A stretch of DNA of 64,000 nt from Candidatus Humimonas hydrogenitrophica. GTDB lineage: Bacteria; Gemmatimonadota; Gemmatimonadetes; Palauibacterales; Palauibacteraceae. Below, piece after piece: positions 34,676-43,778 of the stretch. The notes beneath the pieces are model-generated. The model ran no database searches and was not told the DNA's origin. It saw only the letters and a program-made list of their open reading frames with translations. Both the position numbers and the translations under genes were made by a program. The DNA lies in NCBI GenBank assembly GCA_947581615.1, contig CANPVD010000104.1, positions 1-64,000 of the forward strand. The letters run 5' to 3'. Numbering within the stretch: position 1 is the first letter of the stretch; the number at the start of each line of letters is the position of its first letter.

Positions 34676-36496
34676 TCAGCGGTAGACGGGCTGGAACGAC
34701 CACCCGTAGGCGGCGATGAAGATCCACAGTACGGACACACCCACGAGCCACAGGTGGCTGCTGATGGCCGCGATCGCGAGCAGGAGCAGGCCCGCGGCCA
34801 GGCAGATGGGCCACGCCGACCCCGCCGGCATCTCCGGCTCGTGGTCGGCCGGCGGCTTCTCGTAGCCGTCCTCCGCCCATAGCGGATCGCGGCTGCGAAC
34901 GGTCGGCACCGTGTCGAAGTTGTAGTGCGGCGGCGGCGACGGGATCGACCACTCCAGCGTGGCCGCGTTCCACGGGTTGTCGCCAGCCTCGTCTCCCGTC
35001 TTCAGACTCCGGAAAAAGTTCCAGAAGAAGAACAGGAACGAGAACGCCAGCAAGAAGGAGCCGACCGTGGCCGCCAGGTTCATGTCGTGGAAGCCCAGGC
35101 CGGGCTCGTACGTGTACGTCCGGCGGGGCATGCCCTGCAGCCCGAGAAAGTGCATCGGGAAGAAGGTGATGTTGAAGCCGATGAGCATGAGCCAGAAGTG
35201 CCACTTGCCCAGCGTCTCCGACATCAGCTTGCCGGTGATCTTCGGATACCAGTAGTAGATCCCCGCGAACAGCCCGAACACCGACCCTCCGAACAGCACG
35301 TAGTGGAAATGCGCCACCACGAAGTAGCTGTCCGTCTGCTGGAGGTCGGCCGGCGGCGAGGCGTGCATCACCCCGCTCAGACCCCCGATGATGAACATGA
35401 TGATGAAACCGAAGGCGAACAGGAACGGCACCTTCACCTTGATCTTCCCGCCCCACATGGTGGCGAGCCAGTTGAAGATCTTCACGCCGGTGGGGATGGC
35501 GATGATCATCGTGGTGGCCGAGAACACCGAGTTCGCGATCGGACCCAGGCCGACGGCGAACATGTGGTGGGCCCAGACCCCGAACCCGATGAAGCCGATC
35601 AGCACTCCCGAGTACACCACCACCGGATAGCCGAACAGGGGCTTCTGGGAGAAGGTCGGAATCACTTCCGACACGATTCCCATGGCCGGGAGGATGAGGA
35701 TGTAGACCTCCGGATGACCGAAGATCCAGAACAGGTGCTGCCACAGTACCACGTCCCCGCCCGCCGCCACCCGATAGAAGTCGGCCCCGAAGAAGCGGTC
35801 CATCATGAGCAGGGTCAGGCCCACCGTGATGGCCGGGAAGGCCAGGACCATCAGGAAGGACGTGACGAGCGTCATCCAGGTGAACAGCGGCATGCGCATG
35901 AGCTTCATGCCGGGCGCCCGGAGGTTGAGGATGGTGATCGCGAAGTTCAGGGCGGCGACCAGGGACGAGAGCCCCAGGAGCTGCAGCCCCAGGAACCAGA
36001 AGTCGATCCCGAGCCCGGGCGAGTACTGCAACGACGTGAGGTTGGCGTAGCCGAACCAGCCGCCGTCAGGCGCCTGGAAGAACCAGCTCGAATACAGGAA
36101 CAGTCCCCCGAAAAGGAACAGCCAGTAGCTGAACGCGTTCAGCCGGGGGAAAGCCACGTCCCTGGCCCCGATCTGGAGCGGCACGAGGAAGTTGAAGAAC
36201 GCGGCACCCAGCGGCATCACCGCCAGGAAGATCATCGTGGTTCCGTGCATCGTGAACAGCTGGTTGTAGACTTCCGGGCTCACGATGCCCGCGTTCGGAC
36301 CGTGGAGCTGGAGACGGATGATGAGCGCCTCTATGCCCCCGATCACGAAGAAGGTCAGGGCCGTCAGACCGTAGAGGATCCCGATCCGCTTGTGGTCCAC
36401 GGTGGTGATCCAGCTCCAGATGCCACCACCGTAGGTGCCCTCGTGACTGTGCGCTCCGGACATCGGGGCGCGGAGCGCCGCTTCGCTGGTCGCCAT
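34676..36496 (-). CDS. ctaD: Cytochrome c oxidase subunit I
   Basis: Catalytic heme-copper subunit. 606 residues, about 14 helices. Visible are the CuB histidine and cross-linked Tyr in IFGHPEVYILILP, the other CuB pair in VWAHHMFAVGL, and the heme ligands in HFHYVLFGG. The Tyr in that place marks a type-A oxidase. The C-terminus extends to SFQPVYR with an extra hydrophilic stretch before the last helices. Confidence 0.96.
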   Translation of the reverse strand: MATSEAALRAPMSGAHSHEGTYGGGIWSWITTVDHKRIGILYGLTALTFFVIGGIEALIIRLQLHGPNAGIVSPEVYNQLFTMHGTTMIFLAVMPLGAAFFNFLVPLQIGARDVAFPRLNAFSYWLFLFGGLFLYSSWFFQAPDGGWFGYANLTSLQYSPGLGIDFWFLGLQLLGLSSLVAALNFAITILNLRAPGMKLMRMPLFTWMTLVTSFLMVLAFPAITVGLTLLMMDRFFGADFYRVAAGGDVVLWQHLFWIFGHPEVYILILPAMGIVSEVIPTFSQKPLFGYPVVVYSGVLIGFIGFGVWAHHMFAVGLGPIANSVFSATTMIIAIPTGVKIFNWLATMWGGKIKVKVPFLFAFGFIIMFIIGGLSGVMHASPPADLQQTDSYFVVAHFHYVLFGGSVFGLFAGIYYWYPKITGKLMSETLGKWHFWLMLIGFNITFFPMHFLGLQGMPRRTYTYEPGLGFHDMNLAATVGSFLLAFSFLFFFWNFFRSLKTGDEAGDNPWNAATLEWSIPSPPPHYNFDTVPTVRSRDPLWAEDGYEKPPADHEPEMPAGSAWPICLAAGLLLLAIAAISSHLWLVGVSVLWIFIAAYGWSFQPVYR

Positions 36497-36505
36497 CCCT
36501 CTTCC

Positions 36506-37531
36506 CTACTTCAGGCTCTGCAGGTAGGCCACGATCTTCCGGATCTGGTCGTCCGGGAGCTGCGGGATCTTCATCTTGGTGCCGGGCTTCACTGAATCCG
36601 GGTTGTGGATCCAGCGGAACATGTTCTCGGGGGTGTTGGGCAGGACTGTGGCCACGAGGGTCTGGCGGCTGCCGACGTGGGTCAGGTCGGGCCCGATGGT
36701 GCCCTGAGCCTGCGTGCCCCGGATCGTGTGGCAGCTGATGCAGATGCCGTTGGTGACCAGCTGCCTGCCCTGGATCGCCATGGAGTCCGTGGGCTCGCGG
36801 CCGTCGGGCTTCTGGCTGTCGGCCCACGCCTGGAAGGTCGCCGAGTCCTGTGCGATGGCGAGCACCCGCATGAGCGCGTGCTCCTCTCCGCAGAACTCGG
36901 CGCACTGGCCCGGATACTCCCCCGCCGAATCCACCGCGAACCACAGGAAGTTGTCGTGTCCCGGCACGACGTCCCGCTTCCCGCCGATTCGCGGGACCCA
37001 GAAGCTGTGGATCACGTCCTTGGAGGTCAGGTGGAGCTCGACGGTCCGTCCCACGGGGACGTGCATCTCGTCGGCCGTCACGATCCCGAGCGTCGGGTAG
37101 CGGAACTCCCACCACCACTGGTGCCCGATCACGTCGATCGGAAGCGCGTTGTCGGCCGCCGGCGGCGGGTTGTCGACCACGAAGATGGTACGGATCGTCG
37201 GCACAGCGATGAGCACCAGGATAACCGCGGGGGCCAGCGTCCAGGCGATCTCGAGCCTGGTGCTGCCGTGCACCGGCTCGGGGCGCCCCTCCCCGCCGCG
37301 GTCCCGGAACCGGAACACCGCGTAGACCAGGAGCCCTTCCACGACCACGAACACGCCCACCGCGAACCAGAAGATCCGACGGAAGAGGTCGTCGATCCGC
37401 CGACCAAAGTCGGAGATGGGATGCAGGGTGGATTGCGGCAGGGCGCCGGTGCACGCCGCCAGACCGAGCACGAGTACGAGCGCGAGCACCAGTCCCGGGC
37501 CTTTCCACGACCACGTCTTCTTCGAAGGCAT
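36506..37531 (-). CDS. ctaC: Cytochrome c oxidase subunit II with fused cytochrome c (caa3 type)
   Basis: Electron entry subunit. 341 residues: lipoprotein signal (C27 in LGLAACTG), two helices, CuA domain with C210 and C214 in CAEFCGEEH, H218 and M221, then a class-I cytochrome c domain with heme motif CISCH (264-268) and a late Met (KPGTKMKIPQL). The fused cytochrome identifies a caa3 oxidase, which takes electrons from soluble cytochrome c or directly from a bc complex. First gene of ctaCDEF. Confidence 0.96.
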   Translation of the reverse strand: MPSKKTWSWKGPGLVLALVLVLGLAACTGALPQSTLHPISDFGRRIDDLFRRIFWFAVGVFVVVEGLLVYAVFRFRDRGGEGRPEPVHGSTRLEIAWTLAPAVILVLIAVPTIRTIFVVDNPPPAADNALPIDVIGHQWWWEFRYPTLGIVTADEMHVPVGRTVELHLTSKDVIHSFWVPRIGGKRDVVPGHDNFLWFAVDSAGEYPGQCAEFCGEEHALMRVLAIAQDSATFQAWADSQKPDGREPTDSMAIQGRQLVTNGICISCHTIRGTQAQGTIGPDLTHVGSRQTLVATVLPNTPENMFRWIHNPDSVKPGTKMKIPQLPDDQIRKIVAYLQSLK

Positions 37532-37561
37532 TCGCCCCGTCGCGATCCTGTCCTGTGAGGG

Positions 37562-37579
37562 ATCCTCCCTGGGGAGGAT
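37562..37579 (-). promoter_or_regulatory. 18-base palindrome in the cta leader
   Basis: ATCCTCCC TG GGGAGGAT: two perfect 8-base arms. It lies between the cta promoter and the ctaC start, covering about +8 to +25 of the transcript. It may be an operator or an RNA hairpin; its arms also resemble and oppose a ribosome site. Confidence 0.5.
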
Positions 37580-37592
37580 TCAAGCACGCGCC

Positions 37593-37621
37593 ACAGTAGA
37601 GGGACGTATGGAGGCAGTCAA
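37593..37621 (-). promoter_or_regulatory. Candidate promoter of ctaCDEF
   Basis: Minus strand TTGACT (37621-37616), 17 bases, TACTGT (37598-37593); start near 37586, about 55 bases before ctaC. Confidence 0.6.
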
Positions 37622-37695
37622 GGGAACTTGCTCGGGGGGAGCCGGGTGGCGGGGCGGAGGAGAGCCGGCCGCGGCCGGCGGCCGGCTTCCTCCTG

Positions 37696-37715
37696 GACGG
37701 GGGAGGTCCCCCGTC
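37696..37715 (-). terminator. Hairpin after the S10 peptidase gene
   Basis: GACGGGGG, loop AGGT, CCCCCGTC; 8 perfect pairs starting three bases after the stop codon. No T-run. Confidence 0.5.
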
Positions 37716-37718
37716 GCC

Positions 37719-39278
37719 TCAGTGGGTGGTCTCGTCGATGAAGCGGTCGAAGTTCTGCTTCATCCTCGCCAGCGACGCATCGTGCACGTACATCATGTGG
37801 CCGGCGTCGTAGTAGGCCATGTGCACATGCCCACGAAGGTCGGCGGGCAGCCCGAGGTGGTCCATGGTGTACTCGGTCGCGAAGAAGGGCGTGGCCAGAT
37901 CGTAGTAGCCGTTGTTCACCAGGACCTGCAGGTGCGGGTTACGCTGCATCGCCTCCGCCAGGTCCGGAGCGACGTTCGTGAAGCCGGGCCACCCGAAGCT
38001 CCGCCCGTGCGTCCAGTCCCACGGCCGGACGTTGCCGCTCACCTGGTAGGGGCGCTCGGTGCGGTAGTGGAGCTCGTTCCGAAGGTAGGTCCGGAAGGTC
38101 GACGCGAACGCCGAGCTGATCGCCGCCGACTGGGGGTCGTAGGGCGCCCGCTCGCCGAGCAGGTCTCCGGTGGGCCCGGTGAAGCGCGCGTCCAGGCGGC
38201 CGATCACCACCCCGTGTTCGCGCATCAGCTCTTTCTCGAACTCGCTGTTGTCCACGCGCAGATCGGCCCTATCCAGGTAGTCCCGGCTCAGCCCCGTGTA
38301 CTGGTGGAGTTTGTCCAGGACGGCGTTGCGCTCCTGGTCGCCGATCTTCGAGCCTTCGGCCAGGGCGTGCGCGTAATCGGTGAGGGCGAAGCTCCTGACC
38401 TGCTCCAGGAAGGGAGCCAGGGAGTCCGGCCGCTGCGGAAGGGCGTGGTGGTACCATGCCACCGCCGCGTACGACGGCAGGTAGAGAATGTACGGGAGCT
38501 CGTTGCCAGCGCTCCACCCGATCGTCTGGAAGTCGAGGACGACCGACGTCAGGACCACGCCGTTGAAGTCCATGTCGTAGCGGTTCTGCATGTAGCTGAC
38601 GAGGCTCGCCGAGCGCGTCGTCCCGTAGCTCTCTCCGAACAGGTAACGCGGCGAGTTCCAGCGGTCGTTCTGGCGCACCCATCGTGTGATGAACTGCCCC
38701 ACCGACCGGACGTCCTGGTCCACGCCCCAGAACTCCTTGCCCTTGGCGTCCCCCAGCGGGTGGCTGTAGCCGGTGCCCACGGGATCGATGAACACGAGGT
38801 CGGTCTTGTCGAGAGGCGTGTATGGATTGTCCTCCAGTCGATAGGGCGGCGGCGCGATGTGCGCGGTGTCACCCATCACGACGCGCCGGGGGCCGAGGGC
38901 GCCCATGTGGAGCCAGATGGAGGAGGAGCCCGGCCCCCCGTTGTACGCGAAGGTGACCGGGCGGGCGGAGGGATTCTGGACGCCCTCCTTCGTATAGGCG
39001 ACGTAGAACACGCTGGCCGTCGGCTTCCCCTGGTCATCGCGGAGATCGATCGTGCCGGCCGTAGCCCTGTAGCGCACCGTCTGTCCCGCCACGGTGATCG
39101 TATGCTCCGTCGTCGACGCCGGCGGTTCAGGGTAGCCCGACGTCGTATCGGCCGCCTGGCGCGCGTGCGCCTCCCGGCCGGGTGACGTGCGCTGCTGCGC
39201 CGACGCCGGCGACATCATCCCGGCCGCCATCGTCCCGCACGCGAACAGCGCCAGCACCGGACTCGCGATCTTCCTCAT
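37719..39278 (-). CDS. Secreted serine carboxypeptidase-like protein (family S10)
   Basis: Alpha/beta-hydrolase peptidase. 519 residues with a signal peptide (MRKIASPVLALFACGTMAAG, cleavage near SAQQ). The oxyanion stretch AYNGGPGSSS is at 111-120, nucleophile S197 in LFGESYG, Asp in VNNGYYDLATPF and His in DAGHMMYVHD. Likely periplasmic or exported, degrading peptides. Stands alone between the cta operon and purH. Confidence 0.92.
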   Translation of the reverse strand: MRKIASPVLALFACGTMAAGMMSPASAQQRTSPGREAHARQAADTTSGYPEPPASTTEHTITVAGQTVRYRATAGTIDLRDDQGKPTASVFYVAYTKEGVQNPSARPVTFAYNGGPGSSSIWLHMGALGPRRVVMGDTAHIAPPPYRLEDNPYTPLDKTDLVFIDPVGTGYSHPLGDAKGKEFWGVDQDVRSVGQFITRWVRQNDRWNSPRYLFGESYGTTRSASLVSYMQNRYDMDFNGVVLTSVVLDFQTIGWSAGNELPYILYLPSYAAVAWYHHALPQRPDSLAPFLEQVRSFALTDYAHALAEGSKIGDQERNAVLDKLHQYTGLSRDYLDRADLRVDNSEFEKELMREHGVVIGRLDARFTGPTGDLLGERAPYDPQSAAISSAFASTFRTYLRNELHYRTERPYQVSGNVRPWDWTHGRSFGWPGFTNVAPDLAEAMQRNPHLQVLVNNGYYDLATPFFATEYTMDHLGLPADLRGHVHMAYYDAGHMMYVHDASLARMKQNFDRFIDETTH

Positions 39279-39441
39279 CCGTCTCCTCCCTGGTGATTTC
39301 GAGGTCCCGCCGCCCGGAACGCGTCCGGGGGCGTCGCTCCTCCCCTAGACACCCCGGACGGTTCCCATGATGCATGGAGCGACGACGCGAATCGAGTCGA
39401 GCGGACCGCCGCGCCGCCCGACTGCCCTTCCACGCGGCGGC

Positions 39442-41037
39442 TCAGTGGCGGAACAGCCTCCGGCCCGTGAACACCATGGCCATGTCGTGCTCGTCGGCCG
39501 CCTCCACGACCTCGTCATCGCGGATCGAGCCCCCCGGCTGGATAATGGCACGCACGCCGGCCTCCGCGGCCACGTCGACGTTGTCGCGGAACGGGAAGAA
39601 GGCGTCGGAGGCCAGCACGGAGCCCCGGGTCTCCAGGCCCGCCTCGCCCGCCTTGCGGACGGCGATCTTCACGGCGTCCACGCGGCTCATCTGCCCCGCC
39701 CCGATGCCGATCGTGGCGCTATCGCGCGCGAGCAGGATGGCGTTCGACTTGACCGACTGCACGGCCGCCCAGGCGAAGCCGAGGTCCGCCCGCTCCTCCT
39801 CCGACGGCTGACGTCGCGTCGGAACCTCGACACCTTCGCCCCGGGCCACCGCTCCCGGGTCCACCGGCGCCGGCGTCGTCTGGACCAGGAGTCCGCCACG
39901 TACTCCCCGCGCGTCGAAGCCGGGACGGACGTGGCCCGTCGGCACGCCGAATTCGACCCCCTCCTCGGGCTCGAGGACCCGAAGGTTGGACTTCCCCTGC
40001 AGGAGGCGGAGGGCGGCCCCCGCGTACCCCGGCGCGACGACGCACTCGACGAACAGGTCAGACATGGCCTCGGCCGCAGCTTCGGTCACCGGCTGGCTGA
40101 AGGCCACGGTGGAGCCGAACGCCGACATCGGGTCGCAGGCCCGCGCCTTCTCGAACGCTTCGGCGCACGTGCGGCCCGCCGCGAGTCCACACGGCGTGGT
40201 GTGCTTGAGGATGGCACACGCCGCCACCTCCCCATCCCCGAGGAAGGGACCCAGGGCCAGGAGCGCCCCGTCCACGTCGAGCAGGTTGTTGTACGACAGC
40301 TCCTTGCCCTGGAGCTGCTTGAGTCCGGGAACGCCCCATGCCGGAACGGACGGGTCCCGATAGAACGCCGCCGCCTGATCGGGGTTCTCCCCGTACCGCA
40401 ACGCTTGGACGCGCTCCAACGGCCACAGGAGCTCGGCAGGCAGGGTTCCGGCCCCCGCGTCCGATTTCCGTTCCTCCAGGTGTCCGGCAATGGCCGCATC
40501 GTAGGCCGCGGTGTGAAGAAAGACCTTCGCGGCCAGACGACGACGAAGACCGGGATCGTCCTCGGCCTCTATGGCACCCAGGACCGTGTCGTAGTCGTCC
40601 GGATCGCACACCACCCACACGAACGGGTGGTTCTTGGCCGCGGCCCGCAGGAGGGTCGGCCCACCGATGTCGATCTGGCCGAGGGCGTCCGCATCCGAGA
40701 CGCTGGGGAGGGCGACCGTCTCCCGGAAGGGATACAGGTTGACCGCGACCAGGTCGATGGGAGAGAGCTCGTGTTTCCGAAGCTCCTCCATGTCCGAGGC
40801 CACCGACCGCCTGGCCAGGATGCCGGCGTGCACAGCCGGGTGCAGGGTTTTCACTCGCCCCCCCATGAGCTCCGGGAAGCCCGTGAATTCCCCGATCTCC
40901 GTCACGGGGACGTCTCCACCCCTGAGGGCTCGTGCCGTCCCTCCGGTGGAGACGATCTCCCACCCCCGGCCCTGAAGCGATCGGCCGAACTCCACGATCC
41001 CCCGCTTGTCTGACACGCTCAGCAGCGCGATCGGCAT
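39442..41037 (-). CDS. purH: Bifunctional AICAR transformylase / IMP cyclohydrolase
   Basis: Last two steps of IMP synthesis. 531 residues from ATG 41037, which has GGGGAG six bases upstream and fits the conserved start MPIALLSVSDKRG; another ATG lies four codons earlier. N-terminal cyclohydrolase with MGGRVKTLHPAVHAG, C-terminal transformylase with ILKHTTPCG. It also consumes AICAR released by HisF. Last gene of the valS-purH operon. Confidence 0.96.
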   Translation of the reverse strand: MPIALLSVSDKRGIVEFGRSLQGRGWEIVSTGGTARALRGGDVPVTEIGEFTGFPELMGGRVKTLHPAVHAGILARRSVASDMEELRKHELSPIDLVAVNLYPFRETVALPSVSDADALGQIDIGGPTLLRAAAKNHPFVWVVCDPDDYDTVLGAIEAEDDPGLRRRLAAKVFLHTAAYDAAIAGHLEERKSDAGAGTLPAELLWPLERVQALRYGENPDQAAAFYRDPSVPAWGVPGLKQLQGKELSYNNLLDVDGALLALGPFLGDGEVAACAILKHTTPCGLAAGRTCAEAFEKARACDPMSAFGSTVAFSQPVTEAAAEAMSDLFVECVVAPGYAGAALRLLQGKSNLRVLEPEEGVEFGVPTGHVRPGFDARGVRGGLLVQTTPAPVDPGAVARGEGVEVPTRRQPSEEERADLGFAWAAVQSVKSNAILLARDSATIGIGAGQMSRVDAVKIAVRKAGEAGLETRGSVLASDAFFPFRDNVDVAAEAGVRAIIQPGGSIRDDEVVEAADEHDMAMVFTGRRLFRH

Positions 41038-41073
41038 GTGGCTCCCCATATCATGTGGGATAGGACGTTGGTT

Positions 41074-41775
41074 TCACTCTCCGGGTTCGTCTCCGCCGCC
41101 GATGAAGCGCTCGGAGACGAACCACGGCTCCGTCCAGCGGCACCGACCGTCCTCCAGCCTCACCCGTCCGCGCGCCAGCGCGGACACGACGGCCGGCAGC
41201 ACCCGATGCTCCACGCGCAGGACCCGCGCCGCCAGGGTCTCCGGATCGTCGGCTTCGAGGACCGGCACCGGCCACTGGGCGATGATCGGTCCCCGGTCGT
41301 AGTGCTCGTCCACGAAGTGCACGGTCACGCCTGTGACCCGCACCCCCGCTTCCAGGACGGCACGGTGGACGCGCAGACCGTACATGCCCTGCCCACCGAA
41401 ACCGGGCAGCAGCGCCGGATGGACGTTCACCATTCGGCCCCGAAAGGCGCGGACCACCGCCGTCGGCACCCTGCGCAGGTAACCCGCGAGCACGACCAGG
41501 TCCGCCCGGCACGCCTCCAGGAGCGCGCCGATGCGCTCCACGTCGGTCCCCGCATCCACCGCGTCCAGCAGGTGGCTCGGCACGCCGGAGCGCCGCGCTC
41601 GCTCGAGGGCGCCGGCGCGCTCGGAGCTGGCGATCACCGCCACCACCATGCCGGACGGATCGCCATCGTCCCCGAACCGATCGAGGAGGGCCTGAAGGTT
41701 GGTTCCCGAGCCCGAAGCCAGCACCGCCAGCCTTGCGGGGCCGGATCGGCCCGACCCGATTCTCTCACCGCTCAT
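41074..41775 (-). CDS. purN: Phosphoribosylglycinamide formyltransferase
   Basis: Folate-dependent third step of purine synthesis. 233 residues (most have about 200; the extra is at both ends). SGSGTNLQALLD binds the phosphate; the catalytic Asn-His-Asp set is in MVNVHPALLPGF and VHFVDEHYDRGPII. In most family members the loop reads P(A/S)LLPxFxG, as here. Its start lies 11 bases inside the end of gmhB. Confidence 0.95.
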   Translation of the reverse strand: MSGERIGSGRSGPARLAVLASGSGTNLQALLDRFGDDGDPSGMVVAVIASSERAGALERARRSGVPSHLLDAVDAGTDVERIGALLEACRADLVVLAGYLRRVPTAVVRAFRGRMVNVHPALLPGFGGQGMYGLRVHRAVLEAGVRVTGVTVHFVDEHYDRGPIIAQWPVPVLEADDPETLAARVLRVEHRVLPAVVSALARGRVRLEDGRCRWTEPWFVSERFIGGGDEPGE

Positions 41776-42334
41776 CGTCGTCTCCGCCTCCCGGGTCGAG
41801 CGCCCTCGTCACGGCTTCCCACAGGTCCTCCACCGTCTCCACCGAGTCCGGAACCTCCGCGGATTCGTCTCCCGGACCGGTCCGCACCATGAACCCCGTG
41901 CCGCCCGTCCGCAGGGCCGGCAGGACGTCGTGCGGCCGGTCGCCCACGAACAGGGCCTCCGCCAGTCGGATCCCGCGGCGCTCCGCCAGCTCCCGGTACA
42001 GCGCGAGGCCGGGCTTGCGGCACGCACAGGCGCTCCCGCCACGTGGATCGTGGGGGCAGAAGGCCACGCCGTCCAGCGCCGAGCCTCTCAGGGCCAACTG
42101 CCGCTCCAGCTCGTCGTGGACGGCCCAGAAGTCGGCCTCCGTGTAGAGCCCACGCTCGATGCCCGACTGGTTCGTGACCACGTACACGGGAATCGCGAGG
42201 GCGTTGAGCAGGGCCACCGCCCGGGCCGCCCCGGGCAGGAGATCGACGCCGGCCGGATCACCCAGGTAGCCGCGGTCGCGGATGATCGTGCCGTCGCGGT
42301 CCAGGAACGCCGCCGAGTACCTCAATCGCCGCAC
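41765..42334 (-). CDS. gmhB: HAD phosphatase, GmhB type
   Basis: D-glycero-beta-D-manno-heptose-1,7-bisphosphate 7-phosphatase family, used for LPS heptose; some relatives are histidinol phosphatases. 189 residues. HAD motifs FLDRDGT, VTNQSG and FVGDRPHD, plus the zinc loop CPHDPRGGSACACRKPG. GTG 42334 was chosen because it gives the normal N-terminus, just after selA. The his operon has its own PHP phosphatase, so LPS synthesis is the likelier role. Confidence 0.88.
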   Translation of the reverse strand: MRRLRYSAAFLDRDGTIIRDRGYLGDPAGVDLLPGAARAVALLNALAIPVYVVTNQSGIERGLYTEADFWAVHDELERQLALRGSALDGVAFCPHDPRGGSACACRKPGLALYRELAERRGIRLAEALFVGDRPHDVLPALRTGGTGFMVRTGPGDESAEVPDSVETVEDLWEAVTRALDPGGGDDDER

Positions 42335-42347
42335 CCCGTTCGTTCCC

Positions 42348-43778
42348 TCACGTCTCCTGCGCCTCGCCGAGGGCCGCCGCGAGCACGTCCCGGGCCAACG
42401 ACTCCTCGCCGGGGAGGATCGTGCGGAAGTCGACGCGGAACGTCCCCTCCCGCACCCGGCCCACCAGGGGCGGACGCGCGTGCCGGCAGGCGGCATCCAC
42501 CGCGTCCGCGTCCACGCCGGACACCTCCCAGCCCGCCGATGGGAGCTCGAAGCCGGGAAACGAGCCGCCGCCGACCAGCGAGGTCACGTCCCTCAACTCG
42601 ACCCGGGCCGAGCCGGGCGCATCGAAGCCCTCGAGGGCGCCGCGCGCCCGCTCCCGAACGGACGCCACCTCCTCGGCCAGCATCCGGAGCGCCGGGATCT
42701 CCCGCACGGCCCCGACCGGGTCACGGTACAGTCGGAGCGTGGCCTCGAGCGCGGCCAGCGTGGTCCTGTCCACCCTGAAGGCGCGCAGAAGCGGGTTTCC
42801 GCGCAATCGATCCACGGCTTCGCGCCGACCGACGATCACCCCGGCCTGCGGGCCGCCGAGGAGCTTGTCCCCGCTCCAGGTCACCAGGTCGGCCCCGGCC
42901 TCGAGGGAAGCGCCGGGTGTCGGCTCGGCGGGGAATCCCGGGAGGAGCTCCGGTCGAAGCAGGCCGGAGCCGAGATCGTGGGCCACCGGGACGCCGCCGG
43001 TCCGTCCCAGCGCGACGAGCTCCGCGAGCTCGACGTTCTCGACGAATCCTTCGACCCTGTAATTGGATGGGTGCACTTTGAGAATGAGGCCCGTGTCCGG
43101 CCCGAGTGCCCGGCGATAGTCTTCGACCCGGGTGCGGTTCGTCGTCCCCACCTCCCGGAGGCGAGCTCCTGCGCGGGCCACGATGTCGGGCACGCGGAAG
43201 GAGCCACCGATCTCGACGAGCTCGCCCCTCGAGACCACGACTTCGCCCCCGGTCGCCATCTCGTTCACGGTCAGGGCGACCGCGGCGGCGTTGTTGTTGA
43301 CGACGAGGGCAGCCTCCGCCCCCGTGAGCTCGCGCAACAGCGCCGTGCAGTGCTCGTAGCGGCTCCCGCGCTCGCCCGTCTCGAGATCGTATTCGAGGTT
43401 GGAGTAGCCGCGCCCCACGCGCTCCATGGCCTCGAGCGCGGCCGCGGCCAGCGGAGCCCGTCCCAGGTTCGTATGCAGGACGACCCCGGTCCCGTTCAGG
43501 ACCCGGTCCAGCGACGGTCGGATCCGCGCTTCGAGCCACACCTCGGCCGCCGCCAGAATCCTCTCCATCGGGACCCCCGGCCCGGGGCTGCCGGTCGAGA
43601 GCTCGGCCCGGACCCGATCCAGGCCGGCGCGCAGAGCGCGCACGACCTCGTCGCGTCCCCTGCGTGCCATCCAGGCCGAGGGCCCCGGCAGCTCGAGGAG
43701 ACGGTCCACGGCCGGGAGTCGGCGCCGGGGATCGGCCACCTGCTCGCGCTGCCGAGCCGCATCGGGATCGGGCCTCAT
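42348..43778 (-). CDS. selA: L-seryl-tRNA(Sec) selenium transferase
   Basis: PLP enzyme converting seryl-tRNA(Sec) to selenocysteinyl-tRNA(Sec). 476 residues, normal length. RPSLDRVLNGTGVVLHTNLGR is the family start (RVINATGVVLHTNLGRA-like), NNNAAAV and the PLP lysine K305 in WSGDKLLGGPQAG follow. It is the one visible component of the Sec pathway and supports recoding of the UGA in fdhA; selB, selC and selD are not in the window. ATGA overlap with the lipoprotein gene upstream. Confidence 0.96.
   Translation of the reverse strand: MRPDPDAARQREQVADPRRRLPAVDRLLELPGPSAWMARRGRDEVVRALRAGLDRVRAELSTGSPGPGVPMERILAAAEVWLEARIRPSLDRVLNGTGVVLHTNLGRAPLAAAALEAMERVGRGYSNLEYDLETGERGSRYEHCTALLRELTGAEAALVVNNNAAAVALTVNEMATGGEVVVSRGELVEIGGSFRVPDIVARAGARLREVGTTNRTRVEDYRRALGPDTGLILKVHPSNYRVEGFVENVELAELVALGRTGGVPVAHDLGSGLLRPELLPGFPAEPTPGASLEAGADLVTWSGDKLLGGPQAGVIVGRREAVDRLRGNPLLRAFRVDRTTLAALEATLRLYRDPVGAVREIPALRMLAEEVASVRERARGALEGFDAPGSARVELRDVTSLVGGGSFPGFELPSAGWEVSGVDADAVDAACRHARPPLVGRVREGTFRVDFRTILPGEESLARDVLAAALGEAQET

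Noticed and set aside
42332-42496. Longer gmhB start inside selA
   Set aside because: The extra N-terminus is Arg/Pro-rich shadow of selA; the HAD motif sits at the right distance from GTG 42334.
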